Shown: piece by piece, positions 26,078 through 35,448 of the stretch
Position numbering within the stretch: position 1 is the stretch's first letter
Layout: every line of letters starts with the position of its first letter
NCBI GenBank assembly: GCA_964448465.1
Contig: CAYUVY010000001.1
Coordinates: 49,126 to 113,125 of the forward strand
Reading direction: 5' to 3'
DNA from: CAYTYZ01 sp964448465
GTDB lineage: Bacteria > Patescibacteriota > Microgenomatia > UBA12405
DNA length: 64,000 nt
Position numbers and translations under genes: made by a program
Notes under the pieces: model-generated
Seen by the model: only the letters and a program-made list of their open reading frames with translations
Told to the model about the DNA's origin: nothing
Databases searched by the model: none

Positions 26078-27151
26078 CTTTATATTCTATCCTATGTTTG
26101 TCTCATATTTTCCCCCCGGCTGTCGACGGTGGTTCCCAGATTATTTTCAACCTAGGTAAGCAACTAGAAAAACATGGTCACCAGGTCACCTATTTCGCAG
26201 GTCCAGGTCAGAGTACCGACGATTATCTAAACTCATTTTCTAGATATCTAAAATTTATCCCCATTCTTGGACCTATTCTAAAAATCGGACCAATTTTCTC
26301 ACCCCTAACTTTATTCAAACTAACCAGACTTAAGCCTCAAATTATCTTAGCTGGACCCTTACCCACCACCATTGCCCTATATGCATATCTACTTAAGCTG
26401 CTAACTGGAGCCAAATTAATTCTTGTGCCTTGCTACCATCCTACTGATCCAAGTTTTAATAACCCAATCTTTACCTATATTCTCCGAAACTCCAATTTAG
26501 TGATAACTCTAACTAACTACGAAACTTACTTCAAACTTCAAACTGTCAAGTTCTACCTCCTGGTATTAATGCTGATTTGATACTAAAAAGTAAGCCTAGC
26601 TTTCCCAAAACTAAAAATGTTTTGTTTCTTGGTAATTTTGCCGCTCACAAACAAATAATCTTGCTAATTCAAGCTTTTTGTAAATTAAAAGCACCCTGTA
26701 CTCTCACTATTGCGGGCAAAAAAACCTTGTATTATCCTGAAATTCAAAAATATCTCCACAACTTACCCAAACCAATTCAAACCAAAATTACTTTCATCGA
26801 CATGGGCTATAATCCTGATTTACTTGTTAACTTGTTAAACTCTTGTACTATCATGTGCCTTCCTTCTTCTCAAGAAAGCTTTGTATAGTTTTTGCCGAAG
26901 CTTGGGCCAGAGGTAAGCCAGTAGTGGGTACCGATATTCCCGCAGTTACCGAACTTTTCCAACAAACCAAAGGTGGCACAACCTTTAAAAATCTTGATTC
27001 CCAATCGCTAACTCAAACCCTAGAAAAACTATTAACAAACCCACAATTCTGCCAAAAACTTGGTCAAAATGGTCATAAGTATGTACGACAACAACTCACT
27101 TGGGATAAAATTGGTAACCAACTATGCGCTATTTTGCCATCCTTATTTTAA
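26068..27151 (+). pseudogene. GT4 glycosyltransferase broken by two single-base frameshifts
   Basis: Three consecutive frames together give one complete GT4 protein of about 360 residues. The first (26068 to about 26555) begins CLSHIFPPAVDGGSQIIFN. The second carries the donor-domain start NVLFLGNFAAHKQ. The third has IVFAEAWARGKPVVGTD. Restoring one C in the CTCCT at about 26554 gives YLPGINADLIL, and restoring one G at about 26882 gives ESFGIVFAE, rebuilding the E-x7-E motif. Both losses shorten a run of identical bases (CCC to CC, GG to G). This is either a recently dead gene or two sequencing errors. The 3' end overlaps the DUF192 gene. Confidence 0.85.
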
Positions 27152-27573
27152 TCTTAATCACCATTAGCCTAATTTACACCAGAAACAAACCTTCCAAACT
27201 GTCTACAATTAACCTAACTTTAGGCAATAATACTTATTCTATTGAACTGGCTAGTAGTCTTTTAGAAAAAACTAAAGGTCTTGGTGGGCGCACCAGTCTC
27301 TGCTCCACCTGTGGCATGCTTTTTATCTATAATTCCGAGGGTGTCTATCCCTTTTGGATGAAAGATACTTTAATCCCCTTAGACATGCTTTGGCTCGATT
27401 CTAGTGGTAAAATTGTTGCGATTCATACTGCCCAACCCGAGCCAGGAGTCTCTGATTTTCAACTAAAAAATTATTCTAACTCAACTCCCGCTAAATACGT
27501 TCTAGAAATTAATGCCCTCCAGTCACAAAAACTAAATCTACGAGTAGGGGACACAATACTCATAAAATTATGA
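27124..27573 (+). CDS. DUF192-family exported protein
   Basis: 149 residues: a membrane anchor or signal segment (FAILILILITISLIY, residues 4-18), then a DUF192 domain. The family core is plain: KTKGLGGRTSLCSTCGMLFIY and YPFWMKDTLIPLDMLWLDSSG (split here by 6 residues), ending in VLEINA and GDTI. The domain is small, beta-rich and extracytoplasmic; its function is not established. Two cysteines in LCSTC replace the usual Pro-rich loop before GMLF. It overlaps the glycosyltransferase gene after it by 4 bases, so it travels with the glycan operon. Confidence 0.88.
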   Translation: MRYFAILILILITISLIYTRNKPSKLSTINLTLGNNTYSIELASSLLEKTKGLGGRTSLCSTCGMLFIYNSEGVYPFWMKDTLIPLDMLWLDSSGKIVAIHTAQPEPGVSDFQLKNYSNSTPAKYVLEINALQSQKLNLRVGDTILIKL

Positions 27574-28478
27574 CCGGTATTTCTGTCATTATTCCCAACT
27601 TAAACGGACAAAAATTTTTATCTGATTGTCTAAGTTCTATTCTTGTTGCTCAAAAAAATCTAGATCTAGACTTACAAATTATTCTTGTGGACAATGGTTC
27701 TACCGACCAAAGTCTAGAAATTTTTGATCAACTTACCAAAAATTACCAAACCATAAAAATCCGCAACTCCAAAAATCTTGGCTTTGCCCAGGCTGTTAAC
27801 CAGGGGATAGCTGCAAGTTCGTACGACTGGGTGCACGTCTGCAACAACGATTTAAAACTTCATCCCGAATGGTATAAAAAATTATTACCTTATTTAAGAC
27901 CAGAATATGCCTGTCTAGCTGGTACCGTTTTAAACCTAACAGGGAATGAATATGAAAGTACAGGTTTAACTTTCTTTGATTATGGTAAATGCCAAAATAT
28001 TAAAAATCACCAGAAGTTTGATAGAACAAAACTACCCAGCCAACCCGAGATAATCTGGGGGGCCAATGCAGCTTGCACACTCTATTACAAACCAGTTTTA
28101 AGACATTTAGGTGGCTTTGATGCACGTTTTTTTGCTTACGAAGAAGATGTGGATTTGGCTTATCGCTTGAACCAGCAAAAATTTACAACTCTTTATGTTC
28201 CCCTAGCAATTTCTTACCATCTAGGTGGTGGAACCAGTAATAAAATGGGTATTTTTAGGCAAAAAATGGATGCCAAAAACTGGTGGCTTTTAATCTTAAA
28301 AAATTATTCTCTTGCTAAAATTATCCAAAACCTCCCCAAACTTCTCCTAGAACGTTTTATTAACTTAGCCAGTCTATATCAAGCCATTATCAAAACCTAT
28401 GGCTGGCGCTCGATTTACCTAATACCCATGCAAACCCTTTGGCTCAAGTTTTCTATACTATATAACCTGCTAAAATAA
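27570..28478 (+). CDS. GT2-family glycosyltransferase (rhamnosyltransferase-like)
   Basis: 302-residue GT-A enzyme. Motifs are SVIIPNLNGQKFL, LVDNGSTDQSLEI, NLGFAQAVNQGI, the DxD-like VCNNDLKL (about residues 90-97) and FAYEEDVDLAYRLNQ with the catalytic-base acidic pair. The set resembles WbbL/RfbN-like rhamnosyltransferases. A C-terminal hydrophobic part may lie along the membrane. It overlaps the DUF192 gene by 4 bases and is followed 4 bases later by a GT4 gene. Confidence 0.9.
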   Translation: MTGISVIIPNLNGQKFLSDCLSSILVAQKNLDLDLQIILVDNGSTDQSLEIFDQLTKNYQTIKIRNSKNLGFAQAVNQGIAASSYDWVHVCNNDLKLHPEWYKKLLPYLRPEYACLAGTVLNLTGNEYESTGLTFFDYGKCQNIKNHQKFDRTKLPSQPEIIWGANAACTLYYKPVLRHLGGFDARFFAYEEDVDLAYRLNQQKFTTLYVPLAISYHLGGGTSNKMGIFRQKMDAKNWWLLILKNYSLAKIIQNLPKLLLERFINLASLYQAIIKTYGWRSIYLIPMQTLWLKFSILYNLLK

Positions 28479-28482
28479 ATAA

Positions 28483-29595
28483 ATGATCATCGGCCTAGAT
28501 ATTTCTTCCATACCCTATGGCACTGGAGTTAGTAACTACACTCAAAATTTAGTCCTCAACCTTCTACAAAACGACACCAAAAATACTTACAAACTATTTT
28601 TCTCTTCTTTGCGCCAAAACCTACCTGCAGATTTTCTCCAAGAACTAAAAAAATATAAAAACTACAAGTTATATTTATACAGATTCCCACCTACCATCCT
28701 GTCTATTCTTTGGAACAAACTACATATTTTATCCATTGAACATTTAATTGGCCAATGTGACATTTTTCATTGTAGCGACTGGACCCAACCCCCCACTCAA
28801 CAAGCTAAAACCACAACCACTATTCACGACCTAACTCCCTTTATACAGCCAAACTGGCACCACCCATTGGTTGTCTCTACGCACCGTCAAAAAATGTCCC
28901 AAGCCATTAAACATTGCGACCACTATATTTGTGTTTCATATAACAGCCAAACTGATTTACACAAACTATTTCCACAAACTATCGACAAATCTAGTGTAAT
29001 ATACGAGGCTTGTGAAGATATTTATTCACCCAAATTAATCAAGACTTCCAAACATCCCTTTGGCAATGTTCCTTATTTTTTGGCCCAAGGTACTCGCGAG
29101 CCACGAAAAAATTTAACTCGTACCATCCAGGCTTTTGTCCGTTTTAAAAAAGAGAACCCTAATAATAAATCTATTTTAGCCGTGGCAGGCAAATATGGCT
29201 GGGGAGAGGACTTAGAAATCCAGCAACCCCAGTTTATTAAAATACTTGGCTACGTTAGTGATGAATATTTACAACAACTCCATGTTCATGCTTTAGCTTT
29301 AGTTTGTGTTTCTCTCTACGAAGGTTTTGGCCTACCCCTAGTCAAAAGTTTTGCCTGTGGAGTTCCAGTAATTACCGGCAACCTGTCTTCACTTCCCGAA
29401 ATCACCAAAGATGCAGGCCTTATCGTCAACCCATATTCTACCGAAGCCATTAAGACTGCTTTTGTAAACATCTCCAAAACCAAAACCAGAGAGGACTTGG
29501 CCAAAAAAGCCCTACTCAGAGCCAAAGATTTTAGCTGGCAGACAACCGCCTTAAAAACGCTTAAACTATACCAACAACTATGCGCATCGGAATAG
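28483..29595 (+). CDS. GT4-family glycosyltransferase
   Basis: 370 residues, GT-B fold. The start IGLDISSIPYGTGVSNYTQN is the GT4 mannosyltransferase-type N-terminus, TTIHDLTPF is the conserved middle motif, YFLAQGTREPRKNL opens the donor domain, and SLYEGFGLPLVKSFACGVPV carries the donor-site glutamate (the second E of E-x7-E is replaced by K). It overlaps the next GT4 gene by 16 bases. The two are probably paralogues adding successive residues, as their layout and motifs match closely. Confidence 0.9.
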   Translation: MIIGLDISSIPYGTGVSNYTQNLVLNLLQNDTKNTYKLFFSSLRQNLPADFLQELKKYKNYKLYLYRFPPTILSILWNKLHILSIEHLIGQCDIFHCSDWTQPPTQQAKTTTTIHDLTPFIQPNWHHPLVVSTHRQKMSQAIKHCDHYICVSYNSQTDLHKLFPQTIDKSSVIYEACEDIYSPKLIKTSKHPFGNVPYFLAQGTREPRKNLTRTIQAFVRFKKENPNNKSILAVAGKYGWGEDLEIQQPQFIKILGYVSDEYLQQLHVHALALVCVSLYEGFGLPLVKSFACGVPVITGNLSSLPEITKDAGLIVNPYSTEAIKTAFVNISKTKTREDLAKKALLRAKDFSWQTTALKTLKLYQQLCASE

Positions 29596-30647
29596 ACGGC
29601 AACGAAGCCAACATTTCTCAAAAAGTAGGTGTTGGCTTGTTTGCTTACCAACTTTTGTTGCAGCTTTACCACCAAAAAACCGATAATCAGTATTTTATTT
29701 TTCTCAAGTCAACTCCAGGCAAAGATCTGCCTCCCGAAAAAGCTAACTGGCATTATCTAGTCTTTGGGCCCCAAAAACTATGGACACGCTTTGCCCTACC
29801 CTTCAAGCTCTATTTTGGTTCACCCAGACTTGATTTATTTTTTTCTCCCAGTCATTACACTCCGCTTTTTTGTCCTGTTCCCAAGCTAGCCGCCATTATG
29901 GACTTGGGGTATCTGGACACGCCAGAACAATTTACTAAAAAGGACTACTACCAACTTACCCAGTGGACTAAAGAGTCTATAAAAACTTGTGCCCATCTAA
30001 TTGCTATTTCCGAGTTTACCAAACAAGAAATTATCACTCGTTTTCACTATAACCCAAATAAAATAACCGTGGTTTACCCTAGCGTTACTCCACCAAATAA
30101 AATCAATAAAAACCTAATTTCTAAGTGGAATTTACAAAACACGCCCTATTTTCTCTATTTGGGCACTCTCAAACCGAGTAAAAATATTCCTTTCTTAATT
30201 AACACTTTTTCACAATATAATGGTCTAGAAAAATTAGTTATCGCCGGTAAAAAAGGCTGGCTTTACAACAGTATCTTTGAGCTTGTTAAATCCTTAAAGC
30301 TTGAAAACAAAATTGTCTTTACTGACTATATAACTGAACCCGAAAAATGGGCTTTATTAAAACAGGCCAAGGCTCTATGTATACCTTCGCTTTACGAAGG
30401 TTTTGGCATACCAGCCCTCGAAGCACTATTAATAGGTACACCGGTAATTGCAAGTTTTTGTGGATCCTTACCTGAAATAGTTGGGTCTTGTGGCCATTTA
30501 CTGGATTCTAACGATACCCAATCCTGGCTTTTAGCCTTAAAACAACCTCAAAGAGTTTTGGCCCCAGATATCGGCAAATTGAACCTAAAGTTTGGCTGGC
30601 CAGACAACCTAATTCGCTTAAAAACTGCCTTTTTGAAAGTTATTTAG
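29580..30647 (+). CDS. GT4-family glycosyltransferase
   Basis: 355 residues, GT-B fold. The N-terminus IGIDGNEANISQKVGVG matches a GT4 group common in Patescibacteria. LAAIMDLGYLDTP is the middle motif and YFLYLGTLKPSKNI opens the donor domain. SLYEGFGIPALEALLIGTPV contains the full E-x7-E pair. Transcription of the next gene probably restarts, because a TATAAT box lies across this gene's stop codon at 30649. Confidence 0.91.
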   Translation: MRIGIDGNEANISQKVGVGLFAYQLLLQLYHQKTDNQYFIFLKSTPGKDLPPEKANWHYLVFGPQKLWTRFALPFKLYFGSPRLDLFFSPSHYTPLFCPVPKLAAIMDLGYLDTPEQFTKKDYYQLTQWTKESIKTCAHLIAISEFTKQEIITRFHYNPNKITVVYPSVTPPNKINKNLISKWNLQNTPYFLYLGTLKPSKNIPFLINTFSQYNGLEKLVIAGKKGWLYNSIFELVKSLKLENKIVFTDYITEPEKWALLKQAKALCIPSLYEGFGIPALEALLIGTPVIASFCGSLPEIVGSCGHLLDSNDTQSWLLALKQPQRVLAPDIGKLNLKFGWPDNLIRLKTAFLKVI

Positions 30648-30648
30648 G

Positions 30649-30654
30649 TATAAT
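30649..30654 (+). promoter_or_regulatory. -10 box before the acyltransferase gene
   Basis: TATAAT ends 5 bases before the ATG at 30660, immediately after the stop of the upstream GT4 gene. It implies an internal, leaderless transcription start within the glycan locus. Confidence 0.65.
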
Positions 30655-30659
30655 TAAGC

Positions 30660-31256
30660 ATGTTTACAGATAAAGATGGTAAATCACTCCCTTTAGACAC
30701 TGCTGTAATGAAAATTTTCAACCGTTTTGCTACGTATTTTCTGGAATTTGAACTTATGCTTTTGCGCTGGACTGGCAATATACCCTCCCACTTATTCCGT
30801 CGCCTTATTTACCAGCTTGCCGGTATGAACCTTACAACGTCTACCACCATTCACATGTGGGCCAACTTCTTTCAACCCCGAGGTATCACCATAGGGCAAG
30901 ACTCTGTTATTGGTGATCATTGTTTTTTAGATGGTCGCGCCCCGCTTAATATTGGTAATCACGTAGATATTGCCTCTCAAGTTCTCATCTACAACGATGA
31001 ACACGATGTTCATTCCGAGACTTTTACCAATCACTTTGGTCCTGTCACTATTCACGATTATGTTTTTATCGGACCACGCGCCATAATTTTACCTGAAGTC
31101 ACTATCGGCAGGGGAGCCGTAGTTGCAGCTGGGGCTGTAGTCACCAAAGATATACCAGAATTTGAAATTTGGGGTGGTGTGCCAGCCAAAAAAATAGGAG
31201 AGAGAACCAACAAAAATCCACATTACCGCCTGGGTCGAGTCATGCTCTTTCAATAA
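30660..31256 (+). CDS. Hexapeptide-repeat (LbH) O-acyltransferase
   Basis: 198 residues. An N-terminal helical part (MKIFNRFATYFLEFELMLLR) precedes a left-handed beta helix with repeats such as GITIGQDSVIGDHCFLDG, LNIGNHVDIASQV and VTIGRGAVVAAGAVVTKD. NDEHDVHSE holds the catalytic histidines, and WGGVPAKKIGERT is the usual end. It is close to the WcaF/WcaB colanic-acid acetyltransferase type. It would acetylate a glycan sugar in the cytoplasm, in addition to the MBOAT/AlgX route outside. Confidence 0.9.
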   Translation: MFTDKDGKSLPLDTAVMKIFNRFATYFLEFELMLLRWTGNIPSHLFRRLIYQLAGMNLTTSTTIHMWANFFQPRGITIGQDSVIGDHCFLDGRAPLNIGNHVDIASQVLIYNDEHDVHSETFTNHFGPVTIHDYVFIGPRAIILPEVTIGRGAVVAAGAVVTKDIPEFEIWGGVPAKKIGERTNKNPHYRLGRVMLFQ

Positions 31257-31257
31257 C

Positions 31258-31794
31258 ATGTTAGTCAAAAACATCCTAAAAATAGGTATAATCGCATTTA
31301 ATCTGGCAGCTTTTGTTTATTTTCTTATTCCCTTTCCAAATTTACCCGATCTGCCCAATTCTCTGCGTTCAGTCGAACCAGGTGATACTATCCAACTTAA
31401 AAATGTCAAAGCTTACTACACCAATTCCAACCGTAATGCCGTCACAGGTTTTTACCTAAAAAACACCCCTCACCCCTTTATTTACAAAATCAACCACCCA
31501 CCCGAGTACGCACGACAAGTTATCAAGGCTACTACTCAAACTTATTACCTAGAAGAATATGTTTTACCTTTTAAAGGTTCCTTCTTTGTCAATGGCTACG
31601 AATGGAAAAATGATGTTTTTACTAAACCCGATGCTCGCGGTCAAAACAAACTCCTGGTGGGTACTCAACTTTTTGACGCCAAGATAACCCTTAAGTGGAT
31701 ACCTGCCATTTTTCCAATAAATTACTTTATTTTTTTATTAACCCAAGTCTTAATATTTTTCGCGCTTAAAAAAATCCCTGCCATATTTAAATGA
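31258..31794 (+). CDS. Unrecognised membrane protein with extracytoplasmic domain
   Basis: 178 residues, no family recognised. A membrane helix at each end (IGIIAFNLAAFVYFLIPF, about residues 8-25, and NYFIFLLTQVLIFFAL, about 154-169) brackets an outside domain of about 125 residues with beta-like, Tyr- and Lys-rich sequence (VEPGDTIQLKNVKAYYTNSN, GSFFVNGYEWKNDVF). It starts one base after the acyltransferase stop and overlaps the next GT2 gene by 4 bases, so it is a fixed operon member, perhaps a chaperone or anchor for the glycan enzymes. Confidence 0.68.
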   Translation: MLVKNILKIGIIAFNLAAFVYFLIPFPNLPDLPNSLRSVEPGDTIQLKNVKAYYTNSNRNAVTGFYLKNTPHPFIYKINHPPEYARQVIKATTQTYYLEEYVLPFKGSFFVNGYEWKNDVFTKPDARGQNKLLVGTQLFDAKITLKWIPAIFPINYFIFLLTQVLIFFALKKIPAIFK

Positions 31795-32681
31795 AACCAG
31801 TCTTAAGCATTATTATCGTTTCCTACAACACCTCCAAGTTAACTCTGGCTTGTCTTAAATCAATACTCGCCGACAAGGGTTTGCTTTTTGGAGCCAAGTC
31901 CAAAGTTGAAACCAGTATTCCCACCGAAATTATAGTAGTCGACAATGCTTCAAAGGACGACACCATAAAAAAATTATTGAACTTTCCACAAATAAAAATA
32001 TTAAAAAACAAAACAAACCTTGGCTTTGGTCCAGCCAATAACCAAGGCCTAAAAGCTAGTAGTGGAGAATATATCTTGTTTCTCAATAGCGATACTTTAA
32101 TTAATAATTCTGCCATCAGCCAATCCTTAACCTATTTTTGCACCCATCCAGAACTGGCCTGTCTTACTACCCAACTTTTAAATTCCGACGGAAGCATTCA
32201 GGAGTGTGGAGGGTACTTCCCCAACCTACTAAACACTTTTACTTGGTGCTCCCACATGGATGACCTGCCTTGGATTAACAAGTTTATCCCAGCCATTCAT
32301 CCCCACACTCCCAACTTTTATCTTCACGATGATTTTTACAAACATGACCAATATCTAGATTGGGTCAAAGGTGCCTACTTTTTAACTCGCAAAACAATTC
32401 TAGACAAAGTTGGCGGTTTTGACCCAAAGATATTTATGTATGCCGAAGACATAGACTTAAGCTATCGCATCAAAAATCAATTTCCAAACTTAAAAAATTA
32501 TCTTTATTCCACCGCCAAAGTCACCCACCTTGGGGGTGGCTCGGCAAAAGTTAACAGTACAAAGTTAAATAAAGAGCGAGAGGGTATTAAATATTTTTAT
32601 AAAAAACATCAACCCAACCAACTTCCAATAATCCAATTATTATTAGTCATTAACCAAATTCTTGGTATATTTTTTAAATGA
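31791..32681 (+). CDS. GT2-family glycosyltransferase (rhamnosyltransferase-like)
   Basis: 296 residues, GT-A fold. Motifs are LSIIIVSYNTSKLTLACL, VVDNASKDDTI, NLGFGPANNQGLKASSGE, FLNSDTLI (DxD position) and FMYAEDIDLSYRI (catalytic base), as in WbbL-like rhamnosyltransferases. A charged insertion after the first helix (GLLFGAKSKVETSIP) is unusual for the family. It overlaps the genes on both sides by 4 bases. Confidence 0.91.
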   Translation: MKPVLSIIIVSYNTSKLTLACLKSILADKGLLFGAKSKVETSIPTEIIVVDNASKDDTIKKLLNFPQIKILKNKTNLGFGPANNQGLKASSGEYILFLNSDTLINNSAISQSLTYFCTHPELACLTTQLLNSDGSIQECGGYFPNLLNTFTWCSHMDDLPWINKFIPAIHPHTPNFYLHDDFYKHDQYLDWVKGAYFLTRKTILDKVGGFDPKIFMYAEDIDLSYRIKNQFPNLKNYLYSTAKVTHLGGGSAKVNSTKLNKEREGIKYFYKKHQPNQLPIIQLLLVINQILGIFFK

Positions 32682-34090
32682 ATATTTTTCGTGTTTTAGT
32701 CTCCATCTTGCTAATTTTTATTCCACTTTATCCTAAGTTTCCACTTTTTGACGCCTTAAATACTTATGTTAACTTTCGTTTAGACGATGTTTTAGTTGGT
32801 ATTTCTGTCTTAATTTGGTTTATCTTTCAATTAAAACACAACTTTCCTGTGTTAAAAGAAAAAATAAGTTGGCTTTTTATCTTATTTTTTGCTTCTCTGG
32901 GGCTCAGTTTTCTTTCCGGAGTTTTTATCCATCAAACCAATTTTAATAATATTTATCTCCTGCACACTCTGCGAAAAATTGAATACATCAGTCTCTTTTT
33001 CATTACTATCCAAGGTATTCGTACCAAGCAGGACTTTAAATATCTCTATTTATTCACTTGTTTAGCTGCGGTCTTGGTTAACGTATACGGTGTTGGTCAA
33101 AAATATTACAACTTTCCGGTAGTCTCTACTATGAACGAGGAGTTCTCTAAAGGGATACTTTTAACCATTTCTGCTTGGACTCGCATTAGTTCCACTTTTG
33201 CCGGTCACTACGATCTGGCCATTTATGCCTCCGTAGTTTTGATCATCATTGGTGGAACCATGTTTTTTATCCCCAAAAAATGGCTGATTTTGACTATCCC
33301 CACTTGGCTCTCTACCTATTATGTCCTAACCCTCACCGCCTCCAGAGTCTCTATCTTTGCACTCTTGGGTGGATTTACCTTATGTTTAATATTTCTACGT
33401 AAATATTTTTGGCTTATTCCCCTTTGGATTTTGGTTATTTTAAGTATACGAACATCGGATGACCTAAGTCACCGTCTTGCTGCAACCTTTACCCTTGTTA
33501 AATTACCAAAAATTACTATCTTTCAGACCAGGCCAAAATCAACTCCTATCCCAACACCTGTTGTGCTTCCAACCCCAGCTCCAATTGCCGTTGCTCCTAT
33601 TGTCACCAAACCAAAACCCATTATCCTAGCCACTCCCACACCGCTTGCCACCCCTGTAAGAGCCAGGCCGACCGAAGGCTATCCACCTGTGGACTTAGAT
33701 GCTGGCGTAGCCAGATCAGGCGAAATACGTTTCAACGTAGAATGGCCAAGAGCCATTAATGCCTTTCTCATAAGTCCCCTGATTGGTAATTCTCCGGGAT
33801 CTATGGGCCTAGCAACCGACAACGAATACTTGCGTCTGGCTGGTGAAATTGGCCTCATTGGTTCTTTTCTTTTTTACTCCATACTTGCCTGGTTTGTTTA
33901 CCAAACTTTTTTGACTTCTCAAAAACATAATAAATATAAATACATCTTTTTTTGTGCCATGCTTACAATGTTAATAAACGCCATTTTTATTGATGCTTTT
34001 TCTGCCTCTAAAACAGCCTACCTCTTCTGGATTATGATGGCAGCTTATTATCAATGTCTAAAACTATGGGAAAATTCCAAACAATTCTAG
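32678..34090 (+). CDS. O-antigen polymerase/ligase-like membrane protein with Pro-rich loop
   Basis: 470 residues with about ten membrane helices, of the Wzy/WaaL type. The long extracytoplasmic loop before the last helices (about residues 285-385) begins with a Pro/Thr/Ala-rich run (for example TPIPTPVVLPTPAP) and ends in NSPGSMGLATDNEYLRLAGE, the Wzy/WaaL loop motif. The Pro-rich run is not usual for the family. The protein would polymerise repeat units or ligate a finished glycan on the outer face of the membrane. It overlaps the PMT-like gene by up to 37 bases. Confidence 0.83.
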   Translation: MNIFRVLVSILLIFIPLYPKFPLFDALNTYVNFRLDDVLVGISVLIWFIFQLKHNFPVLKEKISWLFILFFASLGLSFLSGVFIHQTNFNNIYLLHTLRKIEYISLFFITIQGIRTKQDFKYLYLFTCLAAVLVNVYGVGQKYYNFPVVSTMNEEFSKGILLTISAWTRISSTFAGHYDLAIYASVVLIIIGGTMFFIPKKWLILTIPTWLSTYYVLTLTASRVSIFALLGGFTLCLIFLRKYFWLIPLWILVILSIRTSDDLSHRLAATFTLVKLPKITIFQTRPKSTPIPTPVVLPTPAPIAVAPIVTKPKPIILATPTPLATPVRARPTEGYPPVDLDAGVARSGEIRFNVEWPRAINAFLISPLIGNSPGSMGLATDNEYLRLAGEIGLIGSFLFYSILAWFVYQTFLTSQKHNKYKYIFFCAMLTMLINAIFIDAFSASKTAYLFWIMMAAYYQCLKLWENSKQF

Positions 34091-35448
34091 TAACAATACT
34101 TCTCATTCTCGGTTTCCTCGTTCGTCTATATCGAATTGATCAACCAGTGGCCGACTGGCATTCCTTTCGTCAAGCTGACACTGCCTCGGTCACTAAAAAC
34201 ATTTATCTTGGCAAAGGCACAATCCTTGTTCCCACTTATCACGATTTTGGTGATGTGGCTTCAGGTAAATGGAACCCCAAAGGCTATCGTATGGTGGAAT
34301 TTCCCATCTACAACCAAATATCTGCAACCTTAGCCAAAGCTCTACCGTTCTTTAGTTTGGATAAAACTTCCAGACTAGTTAATATTAGCTTTTGGATCAT
34401 TGCTAGTCTCTGCGCTTGGCTTCTCTTTAAGTCCAAATTTGGAGCTACCTCGGCTTTTTTTGGCTTAGTCGCATACTTGTTTTTACCCTACGGTATCTAT
34501 TACAGTCGCGTAATCTTACCCGACCCTTTTGCTTTAAGTATGATGGTCATCAGTATCTATCTATACAGCCGTGATCAGAAAATATTTTCCTCCATATTTT
34601 TTATTTTTAGTCTTCTTGCCAAACCCTATGTCATTCTTATTTCACTTCCGCTTTTTTTCTTTTTTGCCAAAGACAGAAATATCTTCAAATTAGGTTTTTT
34701 TGCTTTTATTTCTTGTTTGCCACTACTTGCTTGGCGTGTCTGGATCCTTCAGTTCCCCACTGGAGTTGCTAGCTACGACTGGCTCCTAAATGGCGGCGGT
34801 ATTCGCTTTAGACCCAGTTGGTTTCGTTGGTTATTTTATGAACGACTAGGGCTATTAATCACCGGTGCTATCCCAGCAGCCCTGCTATATCTAGGCTTAC
34901 TAAAAAAACCTCTTGGGTCGCTATTAGCTTGGTCTGGGATCTTGGTCTATTTTTCCATTATCGCTCGTGGCAATGTTCAACATGATTACTATCAAGTTTT
35001 AGTATTTTTTAGTCTATGTTTTTTACTTGCTTCTTCATTTTCTGTTCTTACTACCGTACTACCGTACTACAGTTCTAAAGTTCTATTATTCTTTTTGTTA
35101 CTCGCCGGTATTGCTTTTAGTTGGTATAACATTAAAGGCTACTATCAAATTAACAACTCCCAAATGATTCAAGTGGCCGAGCAACTACGCACGCTAATTC
35201 CCTCAAATTCCATTCTTATTGCTCCCTATAATGGAGACACTGCGTATCTTTATCACGCAGGTTTTGACGGTTACCCCATCGAAATTTACAATTTTCCACA
35301 AATAATTGCCAGTCACCCGGGGTTACCTATATATCTTGCCTCCTTATCTAAAGATAACTACACCCATATCATGCAAAAACAATTTAAGACCATCAAAGAA
35401 ACGGACCAGCTAGTTCTTCTAGATATTCGCCAAACACTATCTCCATGA
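34054..35448 (+). CDS. GT39/PMT-like membrane glycosyltransferase
   Basis: 464 residues with about 11 membrane segments, of the ArnT/PMT (GT-C) type. The first loop carries RIDQPVADWHSFRQADTASV (about residues 27-46) with the catalytic aspartate and the RQADTA motif, and YSRVILPDPFALSMM is the second conserved segment. It would transfer a sugar from a polyprenyl-phosphate donor to a target outside the membrane, either glycan or protein. ATG codons at 34054 and 34066 are both possible starts. Its stop overlaps the next gene by 4 bases. Confidence 0.86.
   Translation: MSKTMGKFQTILVTILLILGFLVRLYRIDQPVADWHSFRQADTASVTKNIYLGKGTILVPTYHDFGDVASGKWNPKGYRMVEFPIYNQISATLAKALPFFSLDKTSRLVNISFWIIASLCAWLLFKSKFGATSAFFGLVAYLFLPYGIYYSRVILPDPFALSMMVISIYLYSRDQKIFSSIFFIFSLLAKPYVILISLPLFFFFAKDRNIFKLGFFAFISCLPLLAWRVWILQFPTGVASYDWLLNGGGIRFRPSWFRWLFYERLGLLITGAIPAALLYLGLLKKPLGSLLAWSGILVYFSIIARGNVQHDYYQVLVFFSLCFLLASSFSVLTTVLPYYSSKVLLFFLLLAGIAFSWYNIKGYYQINNSQMIQVAEQLRTLIPSNSILIAPYNGDTAYLYHAGFDGYPIEIYNFPQIIASHPGLPIYLASLSKDNYTHIMQKQFKTIKETDQLVLLDIRQTLSP

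Noticed and set aside
26068..27151. Programmed frameshifting as the reason for the split GT4 gene.
   Set aside because: Two shifts in one gene, with no slippery heptamer or downstream hairpin seen; simple one-base losses in runs explain both.
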